A stretch of DNA of 55,210 nt from Pseudomonas defluvii (GTDB taxonomy: Bacteria; Pseudomonadota; Gammaproteobacteria; Pseudomonadales; Pseudomonadaceae): contig NZ_MBPN01000029.1 in assembly GCF_001695625.1 (NCBI RefSeq), forward strand, positions 1 through 55,210. Direction: 5' to 3'. The position numbers and the translations under genes were made by a program. A model generated the notes under the pieces. It saw only the letters and a program-made list of their open reading frames with translations, had not been told where the DNA came from and did not search any database. This document shows, piece after piece, positions 1 through 9,061 of the stretch (position 1 is its first letter; each line of letters opens with the position of its first letter).

Positions 1-23
1 ACTTCGACGACTGAAGTCGACAG

Positions 24-70
24 CCACGCATAAAAAAACCGGCCACTGGGGCCGGTTTTTTTATGCGTGG
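24..70 (-). terminator. Bidirectional terminator after the peroxiredoxin gene
   Basis: A perfect 21-bp inverted repeat (24-44 and 50-70) with a 5-nt loop has a GC-rich inner stem flanked by an A run on one side and a T run on the other. It therefore works as a rho-independent terminator in both directions. It lies just downstream of the minus-strand peroxiredoxin stop and probably also ends a plus-strand transcript arriving from outside the window. Confidence 0.9.
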
Positions 71-73
71 CGC

Positions 74-676
74 TTACAGCTTGCCAGCATTCTCGCTCAG
101 GTAAGCAGCAACGCCTTCTGGCGAAGCGGTCATGCCCTTGTCGCCTTTTTTCCAGTTGGCAGGGCAGACTTCGCCGTGCTCTTCGTGGAATTGCAGGGCG
201 TCGACCAGACGCAGCAGCTCGTCCATGTTACGGCCCAGCGGCAGGTCGTTGACGATTTGCGAACGGACCACACCGTTGGTGTCGATCAGGAACGCGCCAC
301 GGAAGGCTACGCCGCCTTCGGACTCAACGTCATAGGCCTTGCAGATCTCGTGGGAGATGTCAGCGGCCAGGGTGTATTTGACCGGGCCGATACCGCCGTT
401 GTTGACGGGGGTATTACGCCAGGCATTGTGGGTGAAATGCGAGTCGATCGAAACACCGATGACTTCGACGTTACGCGCCTGGAAGTCAGGAATACGGTGG
501 TCCAGGGCGATCAGCTCGGACGGGCAGACGAAAGTGAAGTCCAGTGGGTAGAAGAACACCAGGCCGTACTTGCCCTTGATGGCCGAAGCCAGGTTGAAGC
601 TGTCGACGATCTCGCCATTGCCGAGTACGGCTGGAACCGTGAAATCCGGGGCTTTTTTGCCTACGAGCACGCTCAT
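74..676 (-). CDS. 2-Cys peroxiredoxin (AhpC/TSA family)
   Basis: A 200-residue typical 2-Cys peroxiredoxin that reduces hydrogen and organic peroxides in the cytoplasm at the expense of thioredoxin or AhpF-type reductants. The peroxidatic cysteine is Cys51 in the FVCPSE motif and the resolving cysteine is Cys171 in EVCPANW. The GGIG segment at 94-97 resembles the GGLG of peroxide-sensitive eukaryotic-type enzymes. The start is set at MSVLVGKK, preceded by a good AGGAG; the open frame extends upstream but without family similarity. It is transcribed divergently from bfd, so it sits in an iron and oxidative stress neighbourhood. It looks like the Prx1/AhpC2 type rather than the ahpCF partner, since no ahpF is adjacent. 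The family call is certain; the physiological reductant is not visible. Confidence 0.93.
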   Translation of the reverse strand: MSVLVGKKAPDFTVPAVLGNGEIVDSFNLASAIKGKYGLVFFYPLDFTFVCPSELIALDHRIPDFQARNVEVIGVSIDSHFTHNAWRNTPVNNGGIGPVKYTLAADISHEICKAYDVESEGGVAFRGAFLIDTNGVVRSQIVNDLPLGRNMDELLRLVDALQFHEEHGEVCPANWKKGDKGMTASPEGVAAYLSENAGKL

Positions 677-845
677 TCGATATCTCCTGATGTAGTGGAA
701 TGGTATACACAGCAGGGCACATGGCCCACCTGGCATCGCATGGACTAACCATCATACACCGCCCAACGTGTACCGCCGAATTTAAGGACGGTGACTGACC
801 AGGCTGCCGTCCGTCGCGGCGAACGGGACCGCTCAATAAAGTGCT

Positions 846-874
846 TTGACAAGCATTCTCATTAACATTAAGAT
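846..874 (+). promoter_or_regulatory. bfd promoter overlapped by a Fur box
   Basis: TTGACA at 846-851 and TAAGAT at 869-874 are separated by 17 bp, a near-consensus sigma70 promoter. The 19 bp at 848-866 match the classical Fur box (two GATAAT-type repeats) at 14 of 19 positions when read on the minus strand. A repressor bound there would cover the -35 and spacer, so bfd is expected to be iron-repressed, as known for other pseudomonads. The site assignment is by eye. Confidence 0.7.
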
Positions 875-911
875 CCTCCGCATTGAGCCTTTAGCCACGA
901 TGGTCTCCTCT

Positions 912-1130
912 ATGTATGTGTGTCTTTGTGTTGGTGTTACCGACGGACAGATCCGCGATGCAATCTACGACGGCTGCTGTAGCTACCGTGACGTACGCGA
1001 AGCGACCAATGTGGGCACTCAGTGCGGCAAATGCGCCTGCCTGGCTAAACAAGTCGTACGCGAAACCCTGACCGAGCTGCAAGTGAGCCAGGCTGCACTG
1101 CCTTATCCAGTAGAATTTACTGCAGCATAA
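912..1130 (+). CDS. bfd: Bacterioferritin-associated ferredoxin
   Basis: A 72-residue [2Fe-2S] ferredoxin that docks on bacterioferritin and donates electrons to reduce and release stored iron. The four cluster cysteines are visible in the pattern CLC near the N-terminus (Cys4, Cys6) and QCGKC (with Cys at about 38 and 41), the hallmark of the Bfd domain. The start at MYVCLCVG fits the usual family length; an in-frame extension from 846 would run through the promoter and is rejected. It lies 198 bp upstream of bfr in the same direction, but its own terminator separates the two, so they are probably separate transcripts. A Fur box over its promoter suggests induction in low iron. Confidence 0.95.
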   Translation: MYVCLCVGVTDGQIRDAIYDGCCSYRDVREATNVGTQCGKCACLAKQVVRETLTELQVSQAALPYPVEFTAA

Positions 1131-1145
1131 TTCAGACTTTCCAAG

Positions 1146-1171
1146 AACCGGACCCAGCGTCCGGTTTTTTT
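1146..1171 (+). terminator. Terminator after bfd
   Basis: The 8-bp inverted repeat AACCGGAC/GTCCGGTT with a 5-nt loop runs into a seven-T tract, a standard rho-independent terminator 15 bp past the bfd stop. Confidence 0.9.
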
Positions 1172-1328
1172 ATGCCTGCAATTCAAGTGCTTAGGACTAA
1201 GACGCGGAACAAAAACATTCTTATTCCTATTAGTTTCTATTTATTATTCAATAACTTAGGTTTGACAGCAAAAGTTGTCCGGCCCACACTCCAGACCATT
1301 GTGCACACCTACAGGGCAGGACCCCATC

Positions 1329-1799
1329 ATGAAAGGCGACGTTAGCGTCATCCAGCATCTCAACAAGATCCTCGGAAACGAGCTGGTCGCAATCAACCAA
1401 TACTTCCTGCATGCCCGTATGTATGAAGACTGGGGCCTGGATAAGCTCGGCAAGCACGAGTACAAAGAATCCATCGATGAAATGAAACACGCTGACAAAC
1501 TGATCAAGCGGATTCTGTTCCTCGAAGGCATCCCGAACGTGCAGGACCTTGGCAAACTGTTCATTGGTGAGCACACCAAGGAAATGCTCCAGTGCGACCT
1601 GAAAATCGAGCAGACAGGTCTAGCCGATCTCAAGGCCGCGATTGCCCACTGTGAAACGGTTGGCGACTTCGGTAGCCGCGAGCTGCTGGAAGACATCCTC
1701 GAAGCCGAGGAAGAGCACATCGACTGGCTGGAAACCCAACTGAGCCTGATCGACAAGGTCGGCCTGGAAAACTACCTGCAGTCGCAGATGGGCGAGTAA
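1329..1799 (+). CDS. bfr: Bacterioferritin (heme-binding iron storage protein)
   Basis: A 156-residue ferritin-like four-helix protein forming a 24-mer shell that oxidises and stores iron in the cytoplasm. All di-iron ferroxidase ligands are present: Glu18, Glu51, His54, Glu94, Glu127 and His130. Met52 is the axial ligand of the heme shared at the subunit interface, which separates true bacterioferritin (BfrB type) from FtnA. Length is exactly that of the family. The start follows a GGCAGGA ribosome site; the upstream in-frame methionine at 1275 gives a non-homologous extension. Bfd lies directly upstream as the expected iron-release partner. The region 1172-1328 before it is AT-rich (1199-1260) and must carry its promoter, but no convincing Fur box was found there. 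Confidence 0.96.
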   Translation: MKGDVSVIQHLNKILGNELVAINQYFLHARMYEDWGLDKLGKHEYKESIDEMKHADKLIKRILFLEGIPNVQDLGKLFIGEHTKEMLQCDLKIEQTGLADLKAAIAHCETVGDFGSRELLEDILEAEEEHIDWLETQLSLIDKVGLENYLQSQMGE

Positions 1800-1814
1800 G
1801 CCCGTCTTTCTTGC

Positions 1815-1855
1815 AGCCAACAAAAAGCCCCGCAATGCGGGGCTTTTTGTTGGCT
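1815..1855. terminator. Shared terminator between convergent bfr and grxD
   Basis: A perfect 20-bp inverted repeat (1815-1834 and 1836-1855) has an inner GCCCCGCA stem and outer A/T runs on both flanks. It serves bfr on the plus strand and grxD on the minus strand. Confidence 0.92.
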
Positions 1856-1863
1856 GACAAGAA

Positions 1864-2199
1864 TCAGGCTTCGGCAGCCTTGGCCTTGGCAGCCGCTTCC
1901 TTGATCAGCGTCTGCAGTTCGCCGTTGGCAAACATCTCGGTCATGATGTCACTGCCGCCGACCAGCTCACCGGCCACCCACAATTGTGGGAAGGTTGGCC
2001 AGTTGGCGTACTTCGGCAGGTTGGCGCGAATTTCCGGGTTTTGCAGGATGTCCACGTAAGCGAACTTCTCGCCGCAACCCATTACAGCTTGCGCCGCTTT
2101 GGCGGAGAAGCCGCACTGCGGGGCATTGGGCGAGCCTTTCATGTAAAGCAGAATGGTGTTGTTGGCAATCTGCTCTTTGATTGTTTCGATGATATCCAT
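1864..2199 (-). CDS. grxD: Monothiol glutaredoxin, Grx4/GrxD type
   Basis: A 111-residue monothiol glutaredoxin with the CGFS active site at 29-32, the signature of the Grx4 class that binds a glutathione-ligated [2Fe-2S] cluster as a homodimer and delivers it to target proteins. The cis-proline region WPTFPQLW and the GGSD glutathione site follow in order. A GAGGTG ribosome site precedes the ATG. The C-terminal tail is alanine/lysine rich, as in relatives. It converges on bfr, and the bfd-bfr-grxD grouping points to iron storage and iron-sulfur supply. Confidence 0.95.
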   Translation of the reverse strand: MDIIETIKEQIANNTILLYMKGSPNAPQCGFSAKAAQAVMGCGEKFAYVDILQNPEIRANLPKYANWPTFPQLWVAGELVGGSDIMTEMFANGELQTLIKEAAAKAKAAEA

Positions 2200-2677
2200 G
2201 GAGCACCTCGGCTGAACTTTCCGACGCGGTTGTCGGCACGGTGACGCATTGTATCGGAAAGCCGAGCGTGGCGCTCGGCCTTGCCAACATCCCCCTTAGC
2301 CCACCGTCCTGGGGCAAATTTAGCGCAACTGGAGCCGTCCGGAGGGCCACGCTTGAGTGAGCAGATACCTTGCGCCGGATATGCGAATGAGCAGCTAGCC
2401 GGTGCGGTTATGCACTCAACAGCGTGAGCAGCGTTTGCCAAGCCGCTGGCAGGCAGTGTAAAACCTTGTGGCGTACACAAAAAAGCTGTTCCCCATTGGG
2501 TTATCGCAGATTCGGCAGTGCCGATGTTGCAGCCCCTCTTGGTAAGACGCGACATTTAATTATAGTATTGCGTCTCCCCCTAATTTCGTCGCCACGTGCG
2601 GCTTTCGCCGCAGGTCTCACCCGTTTTTCCAAAAACCGGCTTTAGATGATCTGCGGTCTGTTGCAAAAAGGTAGTCA
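2200..2677. other. Intergenic region between grxD and argF
   Basis: This 478-bp gap separates divergent grxD and argF. It contains an 8-bp GC-rich hairpin at 2261-2279 in the grxD leader and the argF promoter with a likely ArgR site at 2535-2566. Short open frames here are on the wrong strand or lack ribosome sites, and nothing resembling a tRNA was recognised. The stretch 2300-2530 shows no structure I can name. Confidence 0.6.
2535..2566 (+). promoter_or_regulatory. argF promoter with putative ArgR half-site
   Basis: On the minus strand, positions 2554 down to 2541 read TGTCGC, eight bases, then AA, which is the Pseudomonas ArgR half-site pattern TGTCGC-N8-AA. It overlaps a candidate sigma70 promoter on the plus strand, TTGGTA (2539-2544) and TATAGT (2561-2566) with a 16-bp spacer. 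An AGACGC/GCGTCT inverted repeat (2545-2550 and 2570-2575) frames the -10. Arginine-dependent repression of argF by ArgR is known in pseudomonads; this exact site is my inference. Confidence 0.5.
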
Positions 2678-3601
2678 ATGATGAACGCAAGGCACTTTCT
2701 CTCCCTGATGGACTGCACCCCCGACGAACTGCTCGGTGTGCTCCGTCGTGGCATCGAGCTGAAGGACCTGCGTAACCGAGGCGTGTTGTTCGAACCCCTG
2801 AAGAACCGCGTACTGGGGATGATCTTCGAGAAGTCTTCGACCCGCACCCGCCTGTCATTCGAGGCTGGCATGATCCAGCTCGGCGGCCAGGCCATCTTCC
2901 TCTCGCCACGCGACACCCAGCTGGGTCGCGGTGAGCCGATCAGCGACTGCGCCATCGTCATGTCGCGCATGCTGGATGCGGTGATGATCCGTACCTTCGC
3001 CCACAGCACGCTGACCGAGTTCGCCGCCAATTCGCGGGTACCGGTGATCAACGGCCTGTCCGATGACCTGCACCCTTGCCAACTGCTGGCCGACATGCAG
3101 ACATTCCTCGAACACCGCGGCTCGATCCAGGGCAAAACCGTGGCCTGGATCGGCGACGGCAACAACATGTGCAACAGCTATATAGAAGCCGCCATCCAGT
3201 TCGACTTCCAATTGCGCATCGCCTGCCCGGAAGACTACGAGCCGAACCCTCAATTCGTCGCCCAGGCCGGAGACCGCGTCACCATCGTCCGTGATCCGAA
3301 GGAGGCTGTGCGGGGCGCCCATCTGGTGAGCACCGATGTCTGGACTTCCATGGGGCAGGAGGAGGAAACTGCACGGCGTCTGAAGACGTTCGCACCTTAC
3401 CAGGTAACGCGCGAGCTGCTCGACCTCGCTGCCCCCGATGTGTTGTTCATGCATTGCCTGCCCGCTCACCGCGGCGAGGAAATCAGCATGGACCTTCTCG
3501 ACGACCCACGCTCGGTCGCCTGGGACCAGGCGGAAAACCGTCTGCACGCACAGAAGGCGCTTCTTGAATTCCTTGTTGAACCGGCTTACCACCACGCATG
3601 A
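2678..3601 (+). CDS. argF: Ornithine carbamoyltransferase, anabolic
   Basis: A 307-residue enzyme that condenses carbamoyl phosphate with ornithine to citrulline in arginine biosynthesis. The carbamoyl-phosphate loop STRTR is at 54-58, HPCQ follows in the middle of the chain, and the ornithine-side HCLPAHR loop is at 259-265 with the catalytic Cys260. Length fits the anabolic ArgF type rather than the approximately 336-residue catabolic ArcB. Two adjacent ATGs (2678 and 2681) follow an AAAGG; either is possible. The stop overlaps the start of the next gene, the ABC ATPase, by 4 bp (ATGA), implying translational coupling. A likely ArgR site lies over the promoter. Confidence 0.95.
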   Translation: MMNARHFLSLMDCTPDELLGVLRRGIELKDLRNRGVLFEPLKNRVLGMIFEKSSTRTRLSFEAGMIQLGGQAIFLSPRDTQLGRGEPISDCAIVMSRMLDAVMIRTFAHSTLTEFAANSRVPVINGLSDDLHPCQLLADMQTFLEHRGSIQGKTVAWIGDGNNMCNSYIEAAIQFDFQLRIACPEDYEPNPQFVAQAGDRVTIVRDPKEAVRGAHLVSTDVWTSMGQEEETARRLKTFAPYQVTRELLDLAAPDVLFMHCLPAHRGEEISMDLLDDPRSVAWDQAENRLHAQKALLEFLVEPAYHHA

Positions 3602-4707
3602 GTCAACCTTTACTGCTCAACCTTCGCAACCTGGCCTGTGGGTACCAAGGCCAGCGCGTTGTCCAGAACCTCAACCTGCACCTGAACGCTGGCGATATCG
3701 GTTGTTTGCTCGGCTCTTCCGGGTGCGGGAAAACCACCACGCTACGCGCCATTGCCGGCTTTGAGCCCGTGCATGAGGGCGAGATACAGCTGGCCGGCGA
3801 AGTCATCTCCAAAGCAGGGTTCACCCTCGCGCCAGAAAAACGCCGAATCGGCATGGTGTTCCAGGACTATGCTCTGTTCCCTCACCTCACCGTGGCGCAG
3901 AACATCGCATTTGGCATTGGCAAACACCCACAACAGCAACACGTGGTCGAGGAAATGCTCGAACTGGTCAAGCTCGGTGGCCTTGGCCAACGCTACCCTC
4001 ATGAGCTTTCTGGTGGCCAACAGCAACGGGTTGCCCTGGCCCGCGCCTTGGCGCCCGAGCCACAACTGCTGCTGCTTGACGAGCCGTTCTCGAACCTTGA
4101 TGTCGAACTGCGCCGACGCCTCAGCCATGAAGTGCGTGACATTCTAAAGAGCCGTGGTACCAGCGCGATCCTGGTTACCCACGATCAGGAAGAAGCCTTT
4201 GCGGTCAGCGACCATGTCGGTGTGTTCAAGGAAGGTCGACTGGAACAGTGGGATACGCCCTACAACCTGTACCATGAGCCCCTGACCCCCTTCGTGGCCA
4301 GCTTCATTGGCCAGGGCTACTTCATTCGCGGTCAACTGACCAGCCCGGAGTCGGTACAGACTGAACTCGGCGAGCTCTGCGGAAATCGCGCCTACACCAT
4401 GGCCATTGGCAGCGCAGTGGATGTACTGCTGCGGCCAGACGATATCGTCTATGCACCTGACAGCGAGCTCAAGGCACGCATTGTCGGCAAGAGCTTCCTC
4501 GGCGCGTCCACGCTGTATCGCCTGCAACTGGCAACCGGCAGCCAGCTCGAAGCGATATTCCCCAGCCACATCGACCATTTGCCTGGCAGCGAAGTCGGTA
4601 TCGTGGTTGCGGCAGACCACCTGGTACTGTTTCCGGCACCCGGCAGCGTTGCCGCACAACTCCAGCCAAGCGACAACGGCGTGCGTCGTTACAGCCCGGC
4701 CGCTTGA
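3598..4707 (+). CDS. ABC transporter ATP-binding protein, Fe3+/polyamine (FbpC/PotA) type
   Basis: A 369-residue importer ATPase. It has the Walker [10 protein letters not shown] at about residues 39-47, the Q-loop [10 protein letters not shown], the signature LSGGQQQR, the Walker B LLLLDEPF and the switch histidine in LVTHDQEEA. The last 120 residues form a TOBE-like regulatory domain, typical of the FbpC, PotA, CysA and ThiQ-related group. No permease or binding protein lies nearby, so it is an orphan subunit; substrate cannot be assigned. It overlaps argF by 4 bp and shares its transcript, so its expression may follow arginine status. A GC-rich hairpin at 4714-4733 follows the stop. Confidence 0.88.
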   Translation: MSQPLLLNLRNLACGYQGQRVVQNLNLHLNAGDIGCLLGSSGCGKTTTLRAIAGFEPVHEGEIQLAGEVISKAGFTLAPEKRRIGMVFQDYALFPHLTVAQNIAFGIGKHPQQQHVVEEMLELVKLGGLGQRYPHELSGGQQQRVALARALAPEPQLLLLDEPFSNLDVELRRRLSHEVRDILKSRGTSAILVTHDQEEAFAVSDHVGVFKEGRLEQWDTPYNLYHEPLTPFVASFIGQGYFIRGQLTSPESVQTELGELCGNRAYTMAIGSAVDVLLRPDDIVYAPDSELKARIVGKSFLGASTLYRLQLATGSQLEAIFPSHIDHLPGSEVGIVVAADHLVLFPAPGSVAAQLQPSDNGVRRYSPAA

Positions 4708-4713
4708 TAGCCA

Positions 4714-4733
4714 GGGGCGGGCTTGCCCGCCCC
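4714..4733. repeat. GC-rich inverted repeat with REP-like core
   Basis: A perfect 9-bp stem (GGGGCGGGC and its complement) with a TT loop sits between the convergent ABC ATPase and YbaK genes. Its core GGGCTTGCCCGC is the centre of P. putida REP elements. There is no T tract, so it is a weak terminator or a degenerate REP. Confidence 0.6.
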
Positions 4734-4762
4734 ACACGCCTTATCGATCCACACAGCTGCTA

Positions 4763-5233
4763 TCAGTCGCGGGCGATCTCGGCAAAGCTTGCCTGCGTGT
4801 GGGTCGCCAATACGTCAGCCGCCAACTCAACCTCAAGGCCACGCCGCCCGGCACTGACAAAAATCGTCGGCAGCGGCTGTGCAGATTGATCAATGAACGT
4901 GCGCAAGCGCTTCTTCTGCCCCAGCGGGCTGATGCCCCCCAACAGATAACCCGTGGCACGCTGAGCGGCCGCGGGGTCGGCCATCTCGCACTTCTTCACC
5001 CCGGCAGCATGGGCCAAGGCCTTGAGGTCCAGGGAACCTGCCACCGGCACCACCGCCACCAGCAACTCGCCCTTTTCACTGCAGGCCAATAGCGTCTTGA
5101 ACACCCGCGCGGGCTCCAGCCCCAACTTCTCCGCAGCCTCCAGCCCATAAGAAGCCGCTTTGGGGTCATGTTCGTAACTGTGTACGCGATGTTCGGCACG
5201 AACCTTTTTCAATAGATCGAGAGCGGGGGTCAT
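4763..5233 (-). CDS. ybaK: Cys-tRNA(Pro)/Cys-tRNA(Cys) deacylase YbaK
   Basis: A 156-residue YbaK/EbsC-family trans-editing enzyme that hydrolyses mischarged Cys-tRNA(Pro) in the cytoplasm. The essential lysine is Lys46 in VFKTL, and the GGISPLGQKK loop is intact, both diagnostic of YbaK rather than ProX-type members. Length fits the family. A clear AGGAG lies 7 nt before the ATG. It converges on the ABC ATPase and is divergent from glpF; no operon partner is visible. Confidence 0.93.
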   Translation of the reverse strand: MTPALDLLKKVRAEHRVHSYEHDPKAASYGLEAAEKLGLEPARVFKTLLACSEKGELLVAVVPVAGSLDLKALAHAAGVKKCEMADPAAAQRATGYLLGGISPLGQKKRLRTFIDQSAQPLPTIFVSAGRRGLEVELAADVLATHTQASFAEIARD

Positions 5234-5401
5234 GCGGACTCCTGGCAGGCCGTAAAGACAAATTTCGTCGGCTACTTTAGGACAAAACCCACAGAGCAGC
5301 TACACAGGGGGCTACATCACGTCCAAGCACAGCCCTTGCAGCGTCCAGCACCATCCTGCAAACCAATAGTCAGATTATGAATGGCCGTTCACTTTCGACC
5401 T

Positions 5402-5446
5402 TTGACATAAGCGTTTCTTGTCTATATTTTTTCGATTTTGAATATA
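5402..5446 (+). promoter_or_regulatory. glpF promoter and GlpR operator
   Basis: TTGACA at 5402-5407 and TATTTT at 5425-5430 (17-bp spacer) form a candidate promoter. The 20 bp at 5427-5446 match the E. coli GlpR operator consensus WATGTTCGWTAWCGAACATW at about 15 positions and share TTTTCGA-N3-TGAA with the site before glpD. A repressor there would cover the -10. The operator is called by comparison between the two sites in this window. Confidence 0.6.
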
Positions 5447-5524
5447 AGCCAACACCCCCAAAGCCCCTTCCAGCAGAAATTGGGGAATTTCTGCCGGAGC
5501 ATGTCGAGCGCCAAAGCGCCTCAC

Positions 5525-5535
5525 AACAACAAGAA
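5525..5535 (+). promoter_or_regulatory. CA motif (Crc/Hfq target) at the glpF start
   Basis: AACAACAA overlapped by AACAAGAA, two perfect matches to the AANAANAA catabolite activity motif, lies directly upstream of the GAGG ribosome site (5538-5541) of glpF. In Pseudomonas, Hfq with Crc binds such motifs and blocks translation when preferred carbon sources are present. Confidence 0.6.
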
Positions 5536-5547
5536 CCGAGGTAACGA

Positions 5548-6399
5548 ATGACCATTGCCCAGCAACAACCGACACTTTCCAGCCAGTGCATGGCCGAGTT
5601 CCTGGGAACAGCCTTGTTCATATTTTTTGGCACGGGATGCGTTGCAGCGCTCAAGGTCGCCGGCGCCAGCTTCGGATTGTGGGAGATCAGCATCATCTGG
5701 GGCGTTGGCGTGAGCATGGCGATCTACCTGACCGCCGGCATCTCCGGCGCTCACCTCAACCCTGCGGTCAGCATTGCCCTGTGCCTGTTCGCAGGTTTTG
5801 AAAAACACAAACTGGCGTTCTACATCGTCGCCCAGATCGCCGGTGCTTTCTGCGGCGCTGCGCTGGTGTACACGCTCTACAGCACGCTGTTCTTCGATTA
5901 CGAACAAACCCATCAGATGCTGCGCGGCACCCAAGGCAGCCTTGAGCTGGCCGCCGTGTTCTCGACCTATCCGCACCCGGCGCTCTCTACCGGCCAGGCT
6001 TTCCTGGTTGAGGTGATCATTACCGCCATCCTGATGGCGGTGATCATGGCCCTTACCGACGACAACAACGGCTTGCCACGCGGCGCGCTGGCACCCGTGC
6101 TGATCGGCCTGCTGATCGCAGTGATCGGCAGCGCGATGGGCCCGCTGACCGGTTTTGCGATGAACCCCGCACGCGATTTCGGGCCTAAACTGATGACCTA
6201 CCTTACGGGCTGGGGACCAATCGCCTTCACCGGTGGCCGTGAGGTGCCCTATTTTCTGATCCCGGTAATTGCGCCGATCATAGGGGCAAGCCTTGGTGCC
6301 GCCCTGTACCGCGGCGTGTTCGCCCGCAACCTGCCCTCTGCAGCGAACATGACCGTCCAGACCGACGACAACCCTCAGGGCAAGACCCAGGCATCCTGA
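5548..6399 (+). CDS. glpF: Glycerol facilitator (aquaglyceroporin)
   Basis: A 283-residue MIP-family inner membrane channel for facilitated glycerol uptake, with six membrane helices. The two NPA half-helix motifs are at 71-73 (HLNPAVS) and 206-208 (MNPARD). The second NPA is followed by Arg209 and Asp210; the aspartate marks the glycerol-permeable subgroup as opposed to water-only aquaporins. It starts the glpF-glpK-glpR run; glpK begins 66 bp downstream, and a small GC hairpin (6410-6425) lies between. Expression is probably repressed by GlpR at the promoter and by Crc/Hfq at the start codon. Confidence 0.95.
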   Translation: MTIAQQQPTLSSQCMAEFLGTALFIFFGTGCVAALKVAGASFGLWEISIIWGVGVSMAIYLTAGISGAHLNPAVSIALCLFAGFEKHKLAFYIVAQIAGAFCGAALVYTLYSTLFFDYEQTHQMLRGTQGSLELAAVFSTYPHPALSTGQAFLVEVIITAILMAVIMALTDDNNGLPRGALAPVLIGLLIAVIGSAMGPLTGFAMNPARDFGPKLMTYLTGWGPIAFTGGREVPYFLIPVIAPIIGASLGAALYRGVFARNLPSAANMTVQTDDNPQGKTQAS

Positions 6400-6409
6400 T
6401 GCCAAACCA

Positions 6410-6425
6410 GCGGGCCAACGCCCGC
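6410..6425 (+). other. Stem-loop between glpF and glpK
   Basis: A GCGGGC/GCCCGC 6-bp stem with a 4-nt loop and no T tract. It may protect the glpF transcript end or attenuate downstream expression. Confidence 0.4.
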
Positions 6426-6450
6426 GCTGCCCTGACTCCACCTTATTTAG

Positions 6451-7968
<1,518 letters not shown>

Positions 7969-8013
7969 AACCACCGCAGTGCCCCTTGAAGGCAGCGCGA
8001 AAACGCTGGGCGT

Positions 8014-8036
8014 CGGCCTTGCCGGCGCCAAGGCCG
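8014..8036 (+). other. Stem-loop between glpK and glpR
   Basis: An 8-bp inverted repeat CGGCCTTG/CAAGGCCG with a 7-nt loop lies in the 166-bp glpK-glpR gap. No T tract follows; it could partially terminate or stabilise the glpFK message so that less regulator is made. Confidence 0.45.
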
Positions 8037-8134
8037 CAGGTCAATGCAAGGCGTTGTGCCATCCTCCGGGCTGGCCGTAGGAGATTTCCTCCGGCATCAT
8101 GGAGAAATTTGCACGGCCGCCCAAAGGACAGCCC

Positions 8135-8890
8135 ATGAACCTGCCTCCTCGTCAGCAGCAAATCCTCGAACTGGTCCGCGAACGCGGCTATGTCAGCATT
8201 GAGGAAATGGCCCAACTGTTCGTCGTGACGCCGCAAACCATTCGGCGGGACATCAATCAACTGGCCGAAGTCAACCTGCTGCGCCGTTACCATGGCGGCG
8301 CAGCCTACGACTCCAGCATCGAAAACACCGCCTACGCGATGCGCGCCGATCAGATGCGCGACGAAAAACAACGCATCGCCGAAGCCGTCGCAGCGCATAT
8401 TCCCGACCATGCTTCGCTGTTCATCAACATTGGTACCACCACCGAGTCCATTGCGCGCGCGCTGCTCAATCACAACCACCTGAAAATCATCACCAACAAC
8501 CTTCACGTGGCCTCGATTCTGAGTGCAAAAGACGATTTCGAAGTACTGCTGGCCGGTGGCAACGTACGCCGCGACGGCGGTGTGGTCGGCCAAGCCAGTG
8601 TCGACTTCATCAACCAGTTCAAGGTCGACTTCGCCCTGGTTGGCATCAGCGGCATCGATGAAGATGGCAGCCTGTTGGACTTCGACTACCAGGAAGTGCG
8701 TGTATCCCAGGCCATCATTGCCAATGCACGGCAGGTCATCCTTGCGGCCGACTCCAGCAAGTTCGGGCGCAACGCGATGGTACGCCTGGGATCAATCAGC
8801 CTGGTGGACTGCCTGGTCACCGATCAGCAGCCCGTCGCCGCACTGACTCAGTTGCTCAACCAACAGAAGATCCGCCTGGAAGTCGTCTAG
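8135..8890 (+). CDS. glpR: Glycerol-3-phosphate regulon repressor, DeoR family
   Basis: A 251-residue DeoR-type repressor with an N-terminal winged helix-turn-helix (about 6-57, including [16 protein letters not shown] and [12 protein letters not shown]) and a C-terminal DeoR sensor domain that binds glycerol 3-phosphate. The start at MNLPPRQQQ follows AAAGGA with good spacing and gives the family length; an ATG 36 bp upstream (8099) is in frame but less likely. It sits between glpK and glpD and has matching operator candidates before glpF and glpD, so it is the local regulator. In P. putida GlpR is known to hold glycerol genes off and cause long lags. Confidence 0.95.
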   Translation: MNLPPRQQQILELVRERGYVSIEEMAQLFVVTPQTIRRDINQLAEVNLLRRYHGGAAYDSSIENTAYAMRADQMRDEKQRIAEAVAAHIPDHASLFINIGTTTESIARALLNHNHLKIITNNLHVASILSAKDDFEVLLAGGNVRRDGGVVGQASVDFINQFKVDFALVGISGIDEDGSLLDFDYQEVRVSQAIIANARQVILAADSSKFGRNAMVRLGSISLVDCLVTDQQPVAALTQLLNQQKIRLEVV

Positions 8891-8929
8891 CCCCTCCCCT
8901 CACGGCTGCCGCCAGCGACAGCCGCCCAT

Positions 8930-8949
8930 CATGTTCGTTATTTTTCATT
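8930..8949 (+). promoter_or_regulatory. GlpR operator candidate, distal, before glpD
   Basis: Starting at 8930, the 20 bp fit WATGTTCGWTAWCGAACATW with a perfect left half (ATGTTCGTTA) and a partial right half. It lies 40 bp after the glpR stop and about 110 bp upstream of the glpD start. Confidence 0.55.
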
Positions 8950-9011
8950 TAGACCTATAGATCAGCATTTTCTATCAAGTCCGGCTAGCGGCGGCTATGC
9001 CATTGCGCTAA

Positions 9012-9039
9012 TATTTTCGAAAATGAACATCAATGTTCA
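9012..9039 (+). promoter_or_regulatory. GlpR operator candidate, proximal, before glpD
   Basis: The 20 bp at 9012-9031 match the GlpR consensus at 16 positions, and the overlapping TGAACAT-CA-ATGTTCA (9024-9039) is a perfect inverted repeat. An in-frame ATG at 9023 lies inside this operator, which is one reason to reject it as the glpD start. Confidence 0.65.
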
Positions 9040-9061
9040 CATTCAAATTCAGGAGCCGCCC

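Larger units (their letters stand above)
5234..5547. other. Control region between ybaK and glpF
   Basis: This 314-bp gap holds the glpF promoter and a GlpR-like operator (5402-5446), an 8-bp inverted repeat CAGAAATT/AATTTCTG at 5473-5492 in the leader, and an A/C-rich Crc/Hfq-type motif before the glpF start. The first part (5234-5395) shows no recognisable element beyond the ybaK ribosome site. Confidence 0.65.

Noticed and set aside
1199..1260. Fur box before bfr
   Set aside because: The AT-rich stretch has GAATAAGAATG-like parts, but no 19-bp alignment reaches a convincing match to the Fur consensus.
2139..2555. A 138-codon minus-strand frame upstream of grxD
   Set aside because: It overlaps grxD in a different frame, crosses the grxD leader and argF promoter and shows no protein family pattern.
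9023..9061. ATG at 9023 as glpD start
   Set aside because: It lies in the GlpR operator, has no ribosome site, and would add 13 residues absent from GlpD; GTG at 9062 has AGGAG at the right distance.
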